Positions 17,500 to 28,785 of a stretch of DNA of 64,000 nucleotides are shown here, piece by piece. The stretch lies in assembly GCA_963920765.1 (NCBI GenBank), contig OY987244.1, positions 1,738,501-1,802,500 on the forward strand. The letters run 5' to 3'. Numbering within the stretch: the first letter of the stretch is position 1; the number at the start of each line of letters is the position of its first letter. Source of the stretch: Ulota crispa (Eukaryota; Streptophyta; Bryopsida; Orthotrichales; Orthotrichaceae). Under the pieces are notes generated by a model, which was not told the DNA's origin, made no database searches, and was given only the letters and a program-made list of their open reading frames with translations. The position numbers and the translations under genes are program-made.

Positions 17500-18250
17500 A
17501 AATTACTTTATAAGAAATACAATGATCCAATGTGACAAATGGATTGTTTATTTTAGGCTTGCTTATTACACCTAATTTTTGCCCTACCATAGTACCTAAT
17601 CCATCATACTCAAATTCAACACACTTTTAAACAACCAAACCACATTTTTCAATAGATTGCAATAATTTATCATAAATAGTTTGTGCATCTTTTTTACCAT
17701 CAAAAATTTATGTAAATCTAAAAAGGCTGTTGTAGATAATCCAACTTTAAGAAGATTAGCAAAGACTTCTATATGGCAATTACATTGACATCAATAAATG
17801 TGTTTATCATCAATCCAAAAATACTTATTTTTTTAACCATATCCAAAATTTATTTGTGAAAAATGTCAAATGAGCAAAAAAAAAAATCATTTTTGCAATT
17901 TTTTTATCATAATATATAGTTTGAGTACATTTAGATTCATTTGTATTTAAAAGTTTACAAAAAGCTATATATTTGTTATAAGAAACTATGTTTTTAGTCT
18001 AAATAAATGCAAATATCTAAAGTAGACTTAGTAGAGCTTCATCACAACACTTATTACTTTTCTAATATTTTTTTGCATGATACTTTCAACTTGTTATGCC
18101 ACCAAGTTTAGTTTTTAATGTTCTTTAGAATTTTGGTGTTTTTGACATGCGAATACTTTAATGTTACAAGATTTATATTTTCTATATACACTTTTATGAC
18201 CTTTTTCTTTACAAAATTTGCAAAAAATTATATTCAACTCTAAACTGAAC
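17500..18250 (-). pseudogene. decayed hAT-like transposase with TTF-type zinc finger
   Basis: On the minus strand, near 18230, FCKFCKEKGHKSVY followed by a HQNSKEHKK block resembles the TTF/BED-like finger of hAT transposases of the ZNF862 type. Further on, near 17700-17540, come DAQTIYDKLLQSIEKCGL, DGLGTMVGQKLGVISKP and NPFVTLDHCISYK, matching the conserved GSDGASVM...HC.AHR region of the same family. Many stops and frame changes separate the blocks, so this is an old relic. The C-terminal dimerisation part is not seen and may have been lost where foldback copy 2 now lies. Confidence 0.5.
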
Positions 18251-18659
18251 TCTCCAATTAAATTGCCCATACTACACACCTTTTAAAGTCAATTTTGCTT
18301 CTTCAACCTCTGAAAATTGTTTAGAATTAGATGAAACTCATTGTGAAGAAGCAACCTCTTTTGTAACAACCAATTTGATTGATTCTCTTTTTAAAACATA
18401 TCCTTTATAGTCTTTTGCTTTTAACAAACAATTTTAATATTTTCTTATAGTACTTAAAATAAATAAATAAAACTAAAATTTAATAAAAAACAATATTCTA
18501 ATGCATTAATAGTAAGAATAAAAATAACAATCAATACAACAGCCTACACAGTTTGTAAATGATGCCAAAATTTGTAAGAGAACATAAACTTTTCATCTCT
18601 ATTTGAATTCAGTTATTGCAAGCACTCGCATAAAATAAAAGCACATTAAAATTAATAAA

Positions 18660-19040
18660 CCTATAAAAGGAGCTCTAAACAAAGATTTCGATTTTTTTAA
18701 AATCATTTTTGATGAGCATATGGCGTTAGTACAAAAGCCTCAAAAACAATTTATGACAAAAACTTTGAGTTATAACAAAGTTATAAGCAATTTTTGAATC
18801 TAGAAGGGAACTCTCAAAGAAAGTATGGATTCTCAAAAATCAATTTTTGTCTCTCATGAGCACATGATGGGCACATCAACAAAATTCTCAGTAAAATAAA
18901 TCGTAAATAAAAATAAATACTCAGGTATAACAAAAGCCACAATTAATTTTTGTACTCGAAAGGGAGCCTTTGAAGGGATCTAGATATTTTGAGATTTGCT
19001 TTTGCCTCTCATGAATACATGACAAATATCTTAGGGGACA
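18660..19040. repeat. diverged tandem repeat of about 160-200 bp, 2 copies
   Basis: A block with ATAACAAA...GGGAACTCTCAAAG...TTTTTGTCTCTCATGAGCACATGA recurs as ATAACAAA...GGGAGCCTTTGAAG...TTTTGCCTCTCATGAATACATGA. The copies are well diverged. Confidence 0.5.
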
Positions 19041-19411
19041 TTTCAAAAAGAAATTGTAAGAAATTAAATGTATGTTCTCCTTGGAGTGTTAAAAATATTC
19101 ATACATGTATCAATCTTGTATCTTACTTTAGCAAACACAAGCAAATATCAAAAAAACAAAAATGTAGTGCCAATGCAAAAAATGGATCAAAGGAGTTTTA
19201 ACTAGCAAGGTGCTAAGGTAACTGTACCCAATTCCGACCTTGCTCTTAAACCGCATCCTATAAATGGCCTGTTCATTGTGCATAATGAACTGAAAGCTGA
19301 GCGGTCACTTGGCTTCTGGATTTCAGGCACCATTTTGATCAATTCAAAGTTATTGAATGGGCAGTTTTTTACATTCAGGTGCACCTGCCTTCCCAACAAC
19401 CAAAGGGCTAG

Positions 19412-19555
19412 ATTATAAATAGCAATGTGGAATTTAAGAGTCATAAGGCGGCGGTGCACAGGTCAGGATTGCAACGAGGACCGGCACAAAAGATAGCCGC
19501 CGCAGTTCGGGACTGGGCCAACGCTCCTGAGAAAGACAACAAGCGCTGGTCATAG
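19412..19555 (+). other. coding-like segment, possible terminal exon
   Basis: A 47-codon open frame ending in TAG reads EFKSHKAAVHRSGLQRGPAQ, then KIAAAVRDWANAPEKDNKRW and a final Ser. GC content is well above the surroundings and the residue mix looks like real protein. Upstream, 19210-19375 has another open stretch (VPNSDLALKPHPINGLFIVH) in plus orientation that could be a partner exon. I do not recognise the protein and no start is evident. It could be a remnant or captured exon. Confidence 0.3.
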
Positions 19556-21202
19556 TTAGGAACGTTTAGCTACCACATTTGACGTGACTCAGCTGTGAAT
19601 CGAATCCAGCAAAGTTGGGATAGGGTTGAGTCAGCCCCAATTATTGGTTCTCTAATGCTTGCTTTAGGGTTAACTCTCAGACAGCTGTAGCGATTCATGT
19701 GAGTGAATATCAGGATACTTATAGCCACCCTTAGGATTCCTATACTTTCAACTTTGCCTTTTAATTAAAAAAGACCAAAGTATGATTCTTTGTGCAAATT
19801 GTGTTCCATAAAAACCCCTTCAAAGGCTAATACTCTAATTTTTTTTCCTCCATTTTTTCAAGTCCAGAAGATCATGTAAACCCTTAAATGGTCGGGAATA
19901 GGGATAGTTACCTTATTGATTGCCCCACAATCCTTGAAACATACGGCAGCTACTACTTTAATCTATATACAAACTTGAGAATTGGATTTGAAAATGAGAA
20001 CCGATTATAACCGGCCAGGCTTGAGCTACTTAATAGTAACTTGTGTAAATCAGTTGAAATTTGCTTTTTCTTGATGAAAAAAAAAGAAAAAAAGTCATTT
20101 TATTTCATAAGCAATTTATTTTTAATATTCCAAGTACTTTGTTTGATCATACAATCTAACACACAAAAATTTAATTGGTAATTAGCAATTTTAGTCAACC
20201 AATTTTACAACAATTGTTAAATCTCTTCATAAATTGGTTAAGAGTTTCCAAAGGTTTGCAAGCATTTGCAATGAAGACTAGAAGTAGGCAAAGATTATAT
20301 ATATTATTATTTTTTGTAGATTTTTTCTATGATGGATGTGTTCAAAATTGTAAAGATTTTGGATTTTTGGATGTATTATTGTCTTTTGAAATGAGAATTG
20401 TTTTTAGTTTAGAATATGACTGTCAAGTTTTATAAGAATTTTCACACAAATCAAAAGGTTTGATGGTGACTAAGGTGAGGGCTCTCTCCTAGTATTCTTA
20501 AAATTTGCACCAACGATTTTGTCCCATAATTTAGCAAAGAAAAAAGTATAAATTTGGACAAACAATTCCAAGACAGAGAAATTTTAAAGCTTTTGTAGGT
20601 AAAAGTAGTAGAAAAATGAAATGAACATTACGCATGTCAAGAACAACACAAGTGATATGCAAAATTAGCTATAAAGTGAAATGTAGGCATAAAAAAATGG
20701 GCTTGAAAATTGACTCTTTGTGAAAGCATGTAAGCAGGTAAAAAGGGTTGTGTAACATGGAATAAAACCATAAGGGTAAATACTACCACAAAACTAACCA
20801 ACAAATCAAAAATGAAAAAAAATTTGTTGCAGAAAGTAGTCGATGCTTAAAATAAGTGAACAAACAAAAGATGAAGTTAGTACAAATGAAGATCATTTTA
20901 ATGTTCTTCAATACAAGCATCTAAAGTCTAACTTTACAATAGCAAAAGAGTTGTTGATTCAACCTAATATTGCAAATCTTCCAAAAAAAACATTAGAGTG
21001 TACTAACAAGCCAAGATTATGTTACAACAATAGTTGATATGTGTTTTCATTTACCTAAAAATTGAGTTGCAATAGGAAAATTTTATTGTGATATCCATAG
21101 ATGAAGTCAACATGGTGTACAATCAACAATGATTGTTTATTTACATGTACACATTCTTTAGTTGCTTGTTATATAATATGCTTGTTTTAATACGTTGCAT
21201 AC
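19556..21202. other. AT-rich DNA, no gene seen
   Basis: Short low-complexity frames only, with no clear repeat structure. Confidence 0.45.
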
Positions 21203-21749
21203 TTAACCCCTAAACGCCCAAGGGGGTAAGGGCAAAACATATATGCATTCCACAAAATACTCTTGTAATTTCAATGAAGTTTGTTTCAAAAGAGAAAATA
21301 AGAATCATGATGTTTAGCAATTATCCATATGGTCAAATATTCAAAAAAAGTTTTTACTCTTATTCAATGAATTTAGAAGCATTTACCATTTAATGTTCAC
21401 CAAAATTACAAATTTTACTCATAGATTTCAAAATTTGGTATGATTGGTTAAAAATAGATAGTCTATCCTAAACTTCAAAATGCTATTTTTGAAAGGAGGG
21501 AACATCATTAGTTTCCCGAAATAGTAAATTCTACAACACTAGCAAATATTGAAGTGTTTGTCTTTGAAAAATTCTCCTTGGAGGAGTTTAACTTGAATTG
21601 ACACGATTCAAGTTAATTTGGAAAGTAGACTTGATTTTTTATTACAAAAAATATATATATATATATTTTTTAAAGTTTTTTTGGTCTTAGGCAGTCCATA
21701 AGAATTGAGCAGCAACCAAAAAATGGTTGATTGGGCGCTTAGGGGTTAA
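21203..21749. mobile_element. TIR element, TTAACCCCTAA ends, 547 bp
   Basis: Left TTAACCCCTAAACGCCCAA pairs with right TTGGGCGCTTAGGGGTTAA. The interior is AT-rich and without coding content. Similar ends occur at 62524-63187 and on the larger inverted repeat at 30990-32473, so this is a repeat family. Confidence 0.7.
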
Positions 21750-22837
21750 CAATGTTAGTGCTTGAAACACTTATGATTTGAGTTTTGAAATTTTTTTGTG
21801 AAACAAAATATTCCCTATGCTGGGTTTAAATGAGAAGTTCATCTCTTTTTGGGCTAATAATGTTTTTGTTTTTAAAAATTTGAAAAAACAAATGTCATTG
21901 TTTAATTGAAGCATAAAACTTATTTTATACAACCAAAATACATAATAGGGATTATGATTTATCAAATATGTTTTACAATAAAAAAGTTGTTGTTTATAAT
22001 TGGTTCAAAAGCTAAAAAGTCTTTGCAAATCTTTCTTTGTGTACTTTTTGAATTTTCTAAAGCACCATTTTATATTCTTCCAATTCACTAATACACTAAT
22101 ACTCTAAAGGTCTAAGGTCTTTTTACAAAATTTTAATGCAATGTATACATTTTTTGGACCACTAAACCAAGTTTTGAGGCGTTACAGGACCTTTCTCGTG
22201 AATTTAAAATAAAAATAAAATCTAATCATAAAGGTGTAAATTAAAACAACTTCAATATCTTACACAATGTATCAATGTTTTTAAACTTTTTTTTGTTTGT
22301 TTTTATTATTAAAATTTATCTGAAATTTAAGCAAATTTGTTTATTTTTGATGAATAAATAGGGGTAGTCACAGTTGGTGTGAGACTGAATTTTCCATGAA
22401 GATTGAGAAATTTTCAAGGGAATGTAAGAGCCAATGGGAGCAATTCTCCATGGAAGGAGGTGTGACACCCCTTTTGTGGGTAATGGAGAATGGAGAATAT
22501 TTTATTTAGAGAAAGGATTGAGGTAAGAAAGTAGAACGCATTCACATTGAAAGAACACCATAAGGTTTATAATTCTGCATTTTGGGGGAATTGCTCCAGT
22601 TTTTTTTATTTTTTTTGTAATAAGGATTGTGAAAACCAAAATGTATTGCTTTGTATGTTTTTGGTTCTTACAAACATACATGTTGGACATTGTAAATAAA
22701 TAAAATGCATATGGAATGCACTATTTAACTAAAAATAGAAAAAGCGTATGTGCATTGAAGAGGTAATCTTCCTTGCTTCTTAAACTACATGTAGGAAAAT
22801 CCTTGGTATGCTTTCCAAATAGATATATACATGTAAT
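21750..22837. other. AT-rich DNA, no gene seen
   Basis: No recognisable protein, RNA or repeat. Confidence 0.45.
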
Positions 22838-23097
22838 TTTGGGAAAATATCAAAAATACCCCTAGATAAAAAAATTAGGGATTTTTTTGGTTGTGCATGT
22901 TACTTCCCTTCTTCCTTTGTGCACATTTCATAAGAGAAAAAAAAGTAGTGTGCTCACAATGGGAGAAGGAAATGACATGCATAACAAAACAAACACCTAA
23001 TTTTTTTGCTCCAAGGGTATTTGTGATATTTTTGGAAAAGCAGGGGTACCTTTGAAAATATTGAAAACTTCTAGGGTATGCATGAAATTTTCCCAAA
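22838..23097. mobile_element. small inverted-repeat element, TTTGGGAAAAT ends
   Basis: The left end TTTTGGGAAAATATCA and the right end ATGAAATTTTCCCAAA are inverse. Further paired blocks inside are AATACCCC/GGGTATT and AAAAAAATTAGG/CCTAATTTTTTT. About 260 bp. Confidence 0.5.
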
Positions 23098-23173
23098 TCT
23101 TAAAACACCCTAAAACCCAATTTTAAGTACTAGCAACAAGTTTGTTGTTTCTGAAACTCTTGAACCCAAAGCA

Positions 23174-23437
23174 TCAAGAGGGCCGCTGTAAATTCTCTTC
23201 ATTATGCTTGTAATGACTTGGCATGTGAGCTTCAAGGCTAAACATTTTATAAAGTTGTGGATGAAAGGGGGCCTTGCATTCCGTGCATCTCTTTTTGGTC
23301 ACCATGTGGGGAATGAGATTCCTAGGATGGTACAAATGTGGACACATACCAAGGCTCCATCCACCCTCAAGGCCAAAAGGTTCTAAACACATAATACATA
23401 TCATTTTGTCTTTACAAAGTCCAAAACAAAAGGCCAC
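23174..23437 (-). pseudogene. RING/zinc-finger-like C-terminal fragment
   Basis: An open minus frame of 87 codons without an ATG. It reads CIMCLEPFGLEGGWSLGMCP, then HLYHPRNLIPHM, then KKRCTECKAPFHPQLYKMF and a short tail. The spacing Cx2C...C...H...Cx2C is RING-like, though the Cys/His expected within LYHPRNLI is not clear. Upstream sequence has stops, so this is probably the end of a longer, broken gene or transposon-borne domain. Confidence 0.4.
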
Positions 23438-24839
23438 AAGAATAAGTGATTGGCTACATGGCCTTTGTCAGCATACCTACATTGAATATCCTAACTAAAC
23501 TTATACAAGGCAGCCCAACTATCTAGATAGTTCTTCTCCTTGAGCATGATTTGTGAAACTTTGAACAAAAAAATAAAAAAACAAAAAAATCATTGAAACC
23601 TTAACCCCAAAAAATGCCCACGATTGCTGAATACAAGCAAAATCTTATCGTTGTAAACCTTGCTAAACCTTAAGAGCTCAGAGGATCGCAACTAGGCCCT
23701 AAACCACATGCAGCAACAATGGGAGCAGTAACAATGATGGGAGCCGGGAACAATAAAAATGACGGGAGCAGCGTGAAAGTTCTCTCGCGAAAACCTGAAG
23801 AACACCCATTTCTCCACGCCTGGGGGACACTAATTTTTTTCTCAATCTTCACAAAAAACCGCTCCCGCCAGTTGTGGACTGACCGCCACATCAGTTTTCC
23901 GTGCAGATTGCAAATGTGTAAATTGAACCGTGACTACCCCCAATGTTTTAAATTTTATTATAGCAATAAATGTTTTGTTAAGCTAAAATTATTAAAGTAT
24001 ATTATAACCTTAATATTATTTTTTATAAAATTTAAAGTCAATCACTACTAACATCATAAATTACTAGTCATATAGGATTTTACAAAAAATGATAGCAAAC
24101 TTGAATAGTAGAGCATACATAAATGTTTAAGCTTTCATTGCAAAATTTTCTACATCATACAAACCCTCTTCTTCAAAATTTAACTTTAAATTTCTTGTAA
24201 CCTCTACTGCAAAAACTGACTTAAAACCCTTGTCAAACTCTCACTTGCGGATCTTCTTATTAACCTTCAAAGATCCAAATGCCAAAAGTTTTGTCACTCC
24301 CTCCATCTTCTGCACGTCACATTCTTTCCTAATTTTGAATTTCACTTTACATTATTTTTTTGAAATCTTTAGAAAACTTCTTGAAAATATTTAAGACTTT
24401 TAGACTAACCCATATTTATTTTTTACAAAACACTTTAACTTTGGTTTTTGTTGAAATTAACTGTCACGATTTGGAGTAAAAAAAGTTTGACGTCAAAAGC
24501 TTCAAAATTTCTCTTGTCTTCTTTTATCCACTTCTACATTTTGTCTCCAACTCCTTCAATCTAGCTCTCATTTTTGCCTCTAGCTCTTTCAATTGCCTTC
24601 TATCTTTTACTTTTAATTGTTGCAAACATGATTTTTGAAATAAAACAAAATAGAAATAAAAAAACTCTTTAAGCTCAAAAATATCAAGACTAAAATTGAA
24701 TATAAGTGCTTCAAACAAAGACAAGAAGTGAAGCTAAGATTTTGGAAATATAATACAGATAAATTGTGAATTAATGAATACATTGAAAAGGACAAAAGTC
24801 AAACCTTTTAAGATGATGGATTTGTGCAATGAAATTAGA
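23438..24839. other. no confident gene; short GC-richer patch at 23670-23930
   Basis: 23670-23930 has a more coding-like composition in both strands' frames but no family match. The rest is AT-rich. Confidence 0.4.
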
Positions 24840-25375
24840 CAATTTCATTTGGATGATAATTGTAAAAGATGCACATTGGATGAAAAATATACAAAATGTA
24901 CACTAGATGAAAAATATATAAGATATACACTGGATGAAAATTGTACAAGATGTACATAAGATGGAAAATGTATAAGATGTACACTGGATAATAGGTATGT
25001 TGCAAGGGATTTGGACCCAAGAAAGGGCTGTGAGTTTGGATGTTCCCAATGCCACTGCTAGTTGTCAGTAAAATAATAATAAAAGTATTAAAAATATAAA
25101 AATATAAAAAGTCAAAAAAAGTTAAAAAAAGTTTTTTTCCAAAAATAATAATTAAATAATAATATCTGACATGATCACACTAATGCCATGTCATACTGCT
25201 GCAGATTGCCTATGTGAAAGTGTTGTGGAAGTGTTCCCAAAGTTCCCATAGTTTTGGGGGAAGGGGCCCATTTTTGGGTCCAAATCCCTTGTAATGATAT
25301 AAGATATACACATTTGATAACAAGCATACATAATGTACACTAGATGACAAGTGTTTGGGATGTACACTTGATGAT
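24840..25375 (+). repeat. 27-bp tandem repeat (9-residue period), split by a MITE
   Basis: Units of the form TGGATGAAAATTGTACAAGA plus TGTACAC repeat about 5 times before 25000 and 3 times after 25294. Because the period is a multiple of three, one plus frame reads repeated LDEKYTKCT-like nonapeptides. The array is interrupted by the element at 25006-25288. Confidence 0.75.
25006..25288. mobile_element. MITE with GGGATTTGGACCC ends, 283 bp
   Basis: GGGATTTGGACCCAA at the left pairs with TTGGGTCCAAATCCC at the right. Flanks TTGCAA and TTGTAA look like a 6-bp duplication with one change. It sits inside the 27-bp tandem array, so the array is older. Confidence 0.75.
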
Positions 25376-26937
25376 AAGGCAAAGTGTTGGAATTTGGAAG
25401 TGAGTAACTTCAAGTAAAATATGAGATATGGTATGAATTATATTTAGAATAATTTTATATATAGTTAAAACTTTTACTTTGATCAGGGTTTTTTTTTGTA
25501 TTTGTCAAGGTAGAGCAACTCGCACCCTGGACTGCACACTAGTAAGGAAAAGTTAGTTAAAATTGGAAATATTGAATGATGTGTGAATGTTCATCCAATT
25601 TTTTACTAATATAAGCTACTTTCATCCAAAATGTGACAAACTAGGTGTTTGCTGAAGGAAAGCTTTGGCAATTTCATCCACTTTTTTCACCAAATTTCTT
25701 AGTGTATTGGGAACCAGCGTGACTTTCAGGTAAGATTTTGGCAAAATTTTGCCAATAAAATTAATATTGACTTTGATGGATGGTTTCAGCTAAAAATTAA
25801 TAATAGAAATTTACAATTAGATTAAAAAAACAATTTATTTAAAGGACTAGTATTCTTTGAAATTATAAAATGGGGCTTGGAATGTGAGGAGATTAATTTC
25901 CTTTTGAGAATTAATTTCTTTCTGTGGTTGTGTGGCTGAGTTCTTTTGTAATCTTTATAGTCTATTACATATGGACTGTTGTTTTATTTGAGTATTTAGA
26001 TGATTCTAGTTACGGGCTAGAAGGGGTTTGTAACATATGATATTTTTTCTAAAAGAAAAAAATAGTCAATCGTTATGATACTTTGTAAGACTTTTTTTCA
26101 AGGCTATAAGACACCTCTTTAAACAACTTTCAAATATTTATAAGATAAAATATTATTTGTTGGATTTTAAGACATTTTAAAACACTTTTATGTCTTTTTA
26201 ATGTTTTGGATCACCCCATATATCATAATTTTGTATCTACTAGCACAACATCTAACCTTAGCCATGGCCTTGTGCATCTCCAACTCTTCCTAATTTCATC
26301 CACCACTTGACTACATTTATCATCTATTTAAAAAAAAATACTTAATTATATTCAATGTGTATTCTCAGATTCACTTCCAACAACTCTACTTTTTGTGCGT
26401 GTATCAAGTTTGTAGCTTCCAGTTGCAACAATTCACCAAATTGTTAAAAAATCCTTTTTTAAAAATGGGATAGGTTCCAAGTTTTATTAGCTTCATGTTT
26501 AAAATATAAACCAAGAATATAAATGACTTTGAAAACCAAAATCAAATTTGACCAATGCCCTTAAATTTTTGGATGTACGGACCTTTTGGAATTACACCAC
26601 TCCCATGGTTTTATTACACATATTTTTTTTGACATTTTGCCCTCATTTGAGATCATGATGATAAATCATGTGAAGTTCAAATGCTTTCACGAGAAACTCT
26701 ACTCAATGTCAAAATTGTACCTTTCTCAGATTGTAAAAGGTCAGAATTTATAATGAGCGATCTTAAAATTGCAACAAAAAGGAACTTATAAATTTCTTCA
26801 ATAATTTCAAATATTTCATTAGCTATGATTTATTTGAAGAACTTAAAAATTATAATTTTAGACAATCTAATTATACATATAACAAATTTGGCCGAACTTG
26901 CCTTACATATGAAATTATTTTGAAAACCCACACTCAA
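25376..26937. other. AT-rich DNA, no gene seen
   Basis: Low-complexity AT-rich sequence without recognisable frames. Confidence 0.45.
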
Positions 26938-27173
26938 GGCTGCTTCACACTATGGCCAACCAAGTCAAGAGGTCATGGAAATGAGTGTTTAATTTTATTG
27001 AGAGGCCAAGAAACTAGCTAAAAATAGGTAATAAAATATTGTTTTTGACATCTTTGGTTGTCCTTAGTGTGAAGCCTCCAAAGGTCAAACTCTTGGCAGT
27101 GAACTTTCACAACCTCGCAACTTGAATGAATCTAGTGTGAAGCTTCCAAAGGTCAAACCCAAAATCTAAGTCA

Positions 27174-27759
27174 TACTCCCTTTGTCCCAATATAAAACTC
27201 CAAATTAGGCATAGTTCTTGTCCCACTAAAAAGCTCCCTTGTGCTAATTTCAATTGTTGAGAAAGTGTTTGTCATGCCCAATGATCTCATGGGGGCAAGT
27301 TAGGCAATCAAAGAGCATCCCTCTCCTAACAAGCTTGGCCTTGCCCATATGAGGTACCATTGTTGCTACAAATCTTTAAATCATCAATAATGAGGAGCTA
27401 GCAACATGTACAAATATGGTACTTTTTGCATGGAATTTGGGTGCCCAAATGGCAACATCAAAGTTGGAGATTTTGCACACATATGGTAAATGGTATATTG
27501 ATTCTAGAACCCATGTGTCATTAGTACAAAGACCAAAAAAATGAGGAGCTAGCCGCCTTTACAAACTATGTACAAATATGGTACTTTTTGCATGGAATTT
27601 GGGTGTCTAAACATCAACATGAAAACTTGAGATTTTGTAGATATTTGATAGGTGGTACATTGATTCTAGAATGCATTTGTCACTAACATAATGACAAAAA
27701 ATACAATTAATCTCTCATGGAGAAGTTTTTTGGAGTTTTATAATGGGACAGAGGGAGTA
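27174..27759. mobile_element. Stowaway-like (Tc1/mariner) element, 586 bp, nested
   Basis: Ends TACTCCCTTTGTCCCAAT and ATGGGACAGAGGGAGTA carry the typical CTCCCTCYGTCCC-type Stowaway terminus and a TA target site. The arms AAAACTCC/GGAGTTTT extend the pairing. It lies inside the 26938-28062 element. Confidence 0.85.
27390..27690 (+). repeat. two tandem copies of about 150 bp inside the Stowaway-like element
   Basis: GAGGAGCTAGC...GTACAAATATGG...GCATGGAATTTGGGTG...TTGATTCTAGAA occurs twice in direct order, diverged by several changes. Confidence 0.7.
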
Positions 27760-28062
27760 ACATTTATCAAACCTTCCAAATTTAATGGCCAAGATCTTAT
27801 TGGCTTTTGATTATTTTATGAAAAAAACTAGAAACCTTGCAACTATACTATAGTTTGGGTCTCCATTTTTGCTTGACCCAAATTTTTCTTGAGAGGCCAT
27901 CGCTGTGAATGATAAAGTGCTGCCATGTAAACATTTGGAACATGAAGGCCTTTAAACTTTGACCTTTAGTGTGAAGAGCCAAGAAGCCAAACTCTTGGTT
28001 TCTTGCAATCTGATTGGTGGAAATCGACACCTCTCGACCTTTATCCATAGTGTGAAATGGCC

Positions 28063-28785
28063 CTCAATTGAACTTAAATCCAACACTTGTCATAAGTCAA
28101 ACTCCATGTCACATTCTAAGATGTTACAACCAATGCCATGTGTTACTCGACAAAATATTTAATTTTTTGACCCAAACAAGGGATAATTCAATTGATTCAT
28201 TGTTCGGCCAGCTTTGCATTAACAAATGCTACCCATCTACAGTGAATTGGAGGAGGTTTGAGTAGGTTGCTATTTGAAAAGAAGCCAGTAGAGACTCTGA
28301 AAACAAATTCAAAAACTAAACAAAGCCTGTCAGAATATGAAGCTGCTTGTTGACAGGAGACTTCAAGTCCGGTGGGGAGGAGCGAAATCAAAATCTCTTT
28401 CAAAAGCAAGCGTGTCCACAACGATCCGTATGCATTCCAGATTTGCTCATTGAGGAATTTCTGACCTAAGTAATACAGATTTCGATAGACGTTCTGATGA
28501 ATCCATGGACTAGAATCCACAGATCCACTAGCAAAGACAACTGCACATTGCTGAACTAGGTCACAGGTGGGCAGTTCTTAGAGTAAGACTCTTTTTTTGA
28601 TGGTAGAAGCCTGAACTGAAGCTTTCGTTCATTATGCACAGGTGACAGACTTGCACGTTAGATACCATAAACTTTCGATCCAGCAAGAAAATCAATTTCG
28701 CAAGCCAACAACACAAATGCATGAAATAAGACAGGGAGAAGAAAAAAAATTCTACATACTGAATGTACTAATAATTTGAAAGAAG
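28063..28785. other. downstream flank of CLPP4, probable 3' UTR
   Basis: A long minus frame at 28197-28520 has no recognisable domain and lies past the CLPP4 stop. I see no separate gene. Confidence 0.5.

Larger units (their letters stand above)
26938..28062. mobile_element. TIR element with TTCACACTATGG ends
   Basis: The left GGCTGCTTCACACTATGG pairs with the right CCATAGTGTGAAATGGCC. The flanks carry a 5-bp direct repeat CTCAA (26933-26937 and 28063-28067). Motifs such as TAGTGTGAAGC...AAAGGTCAAAC recur inside near 27065, 27130 and 27965. Without the nested Stowaway-like insert it is about 540 bp. Confidence 0.6.
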
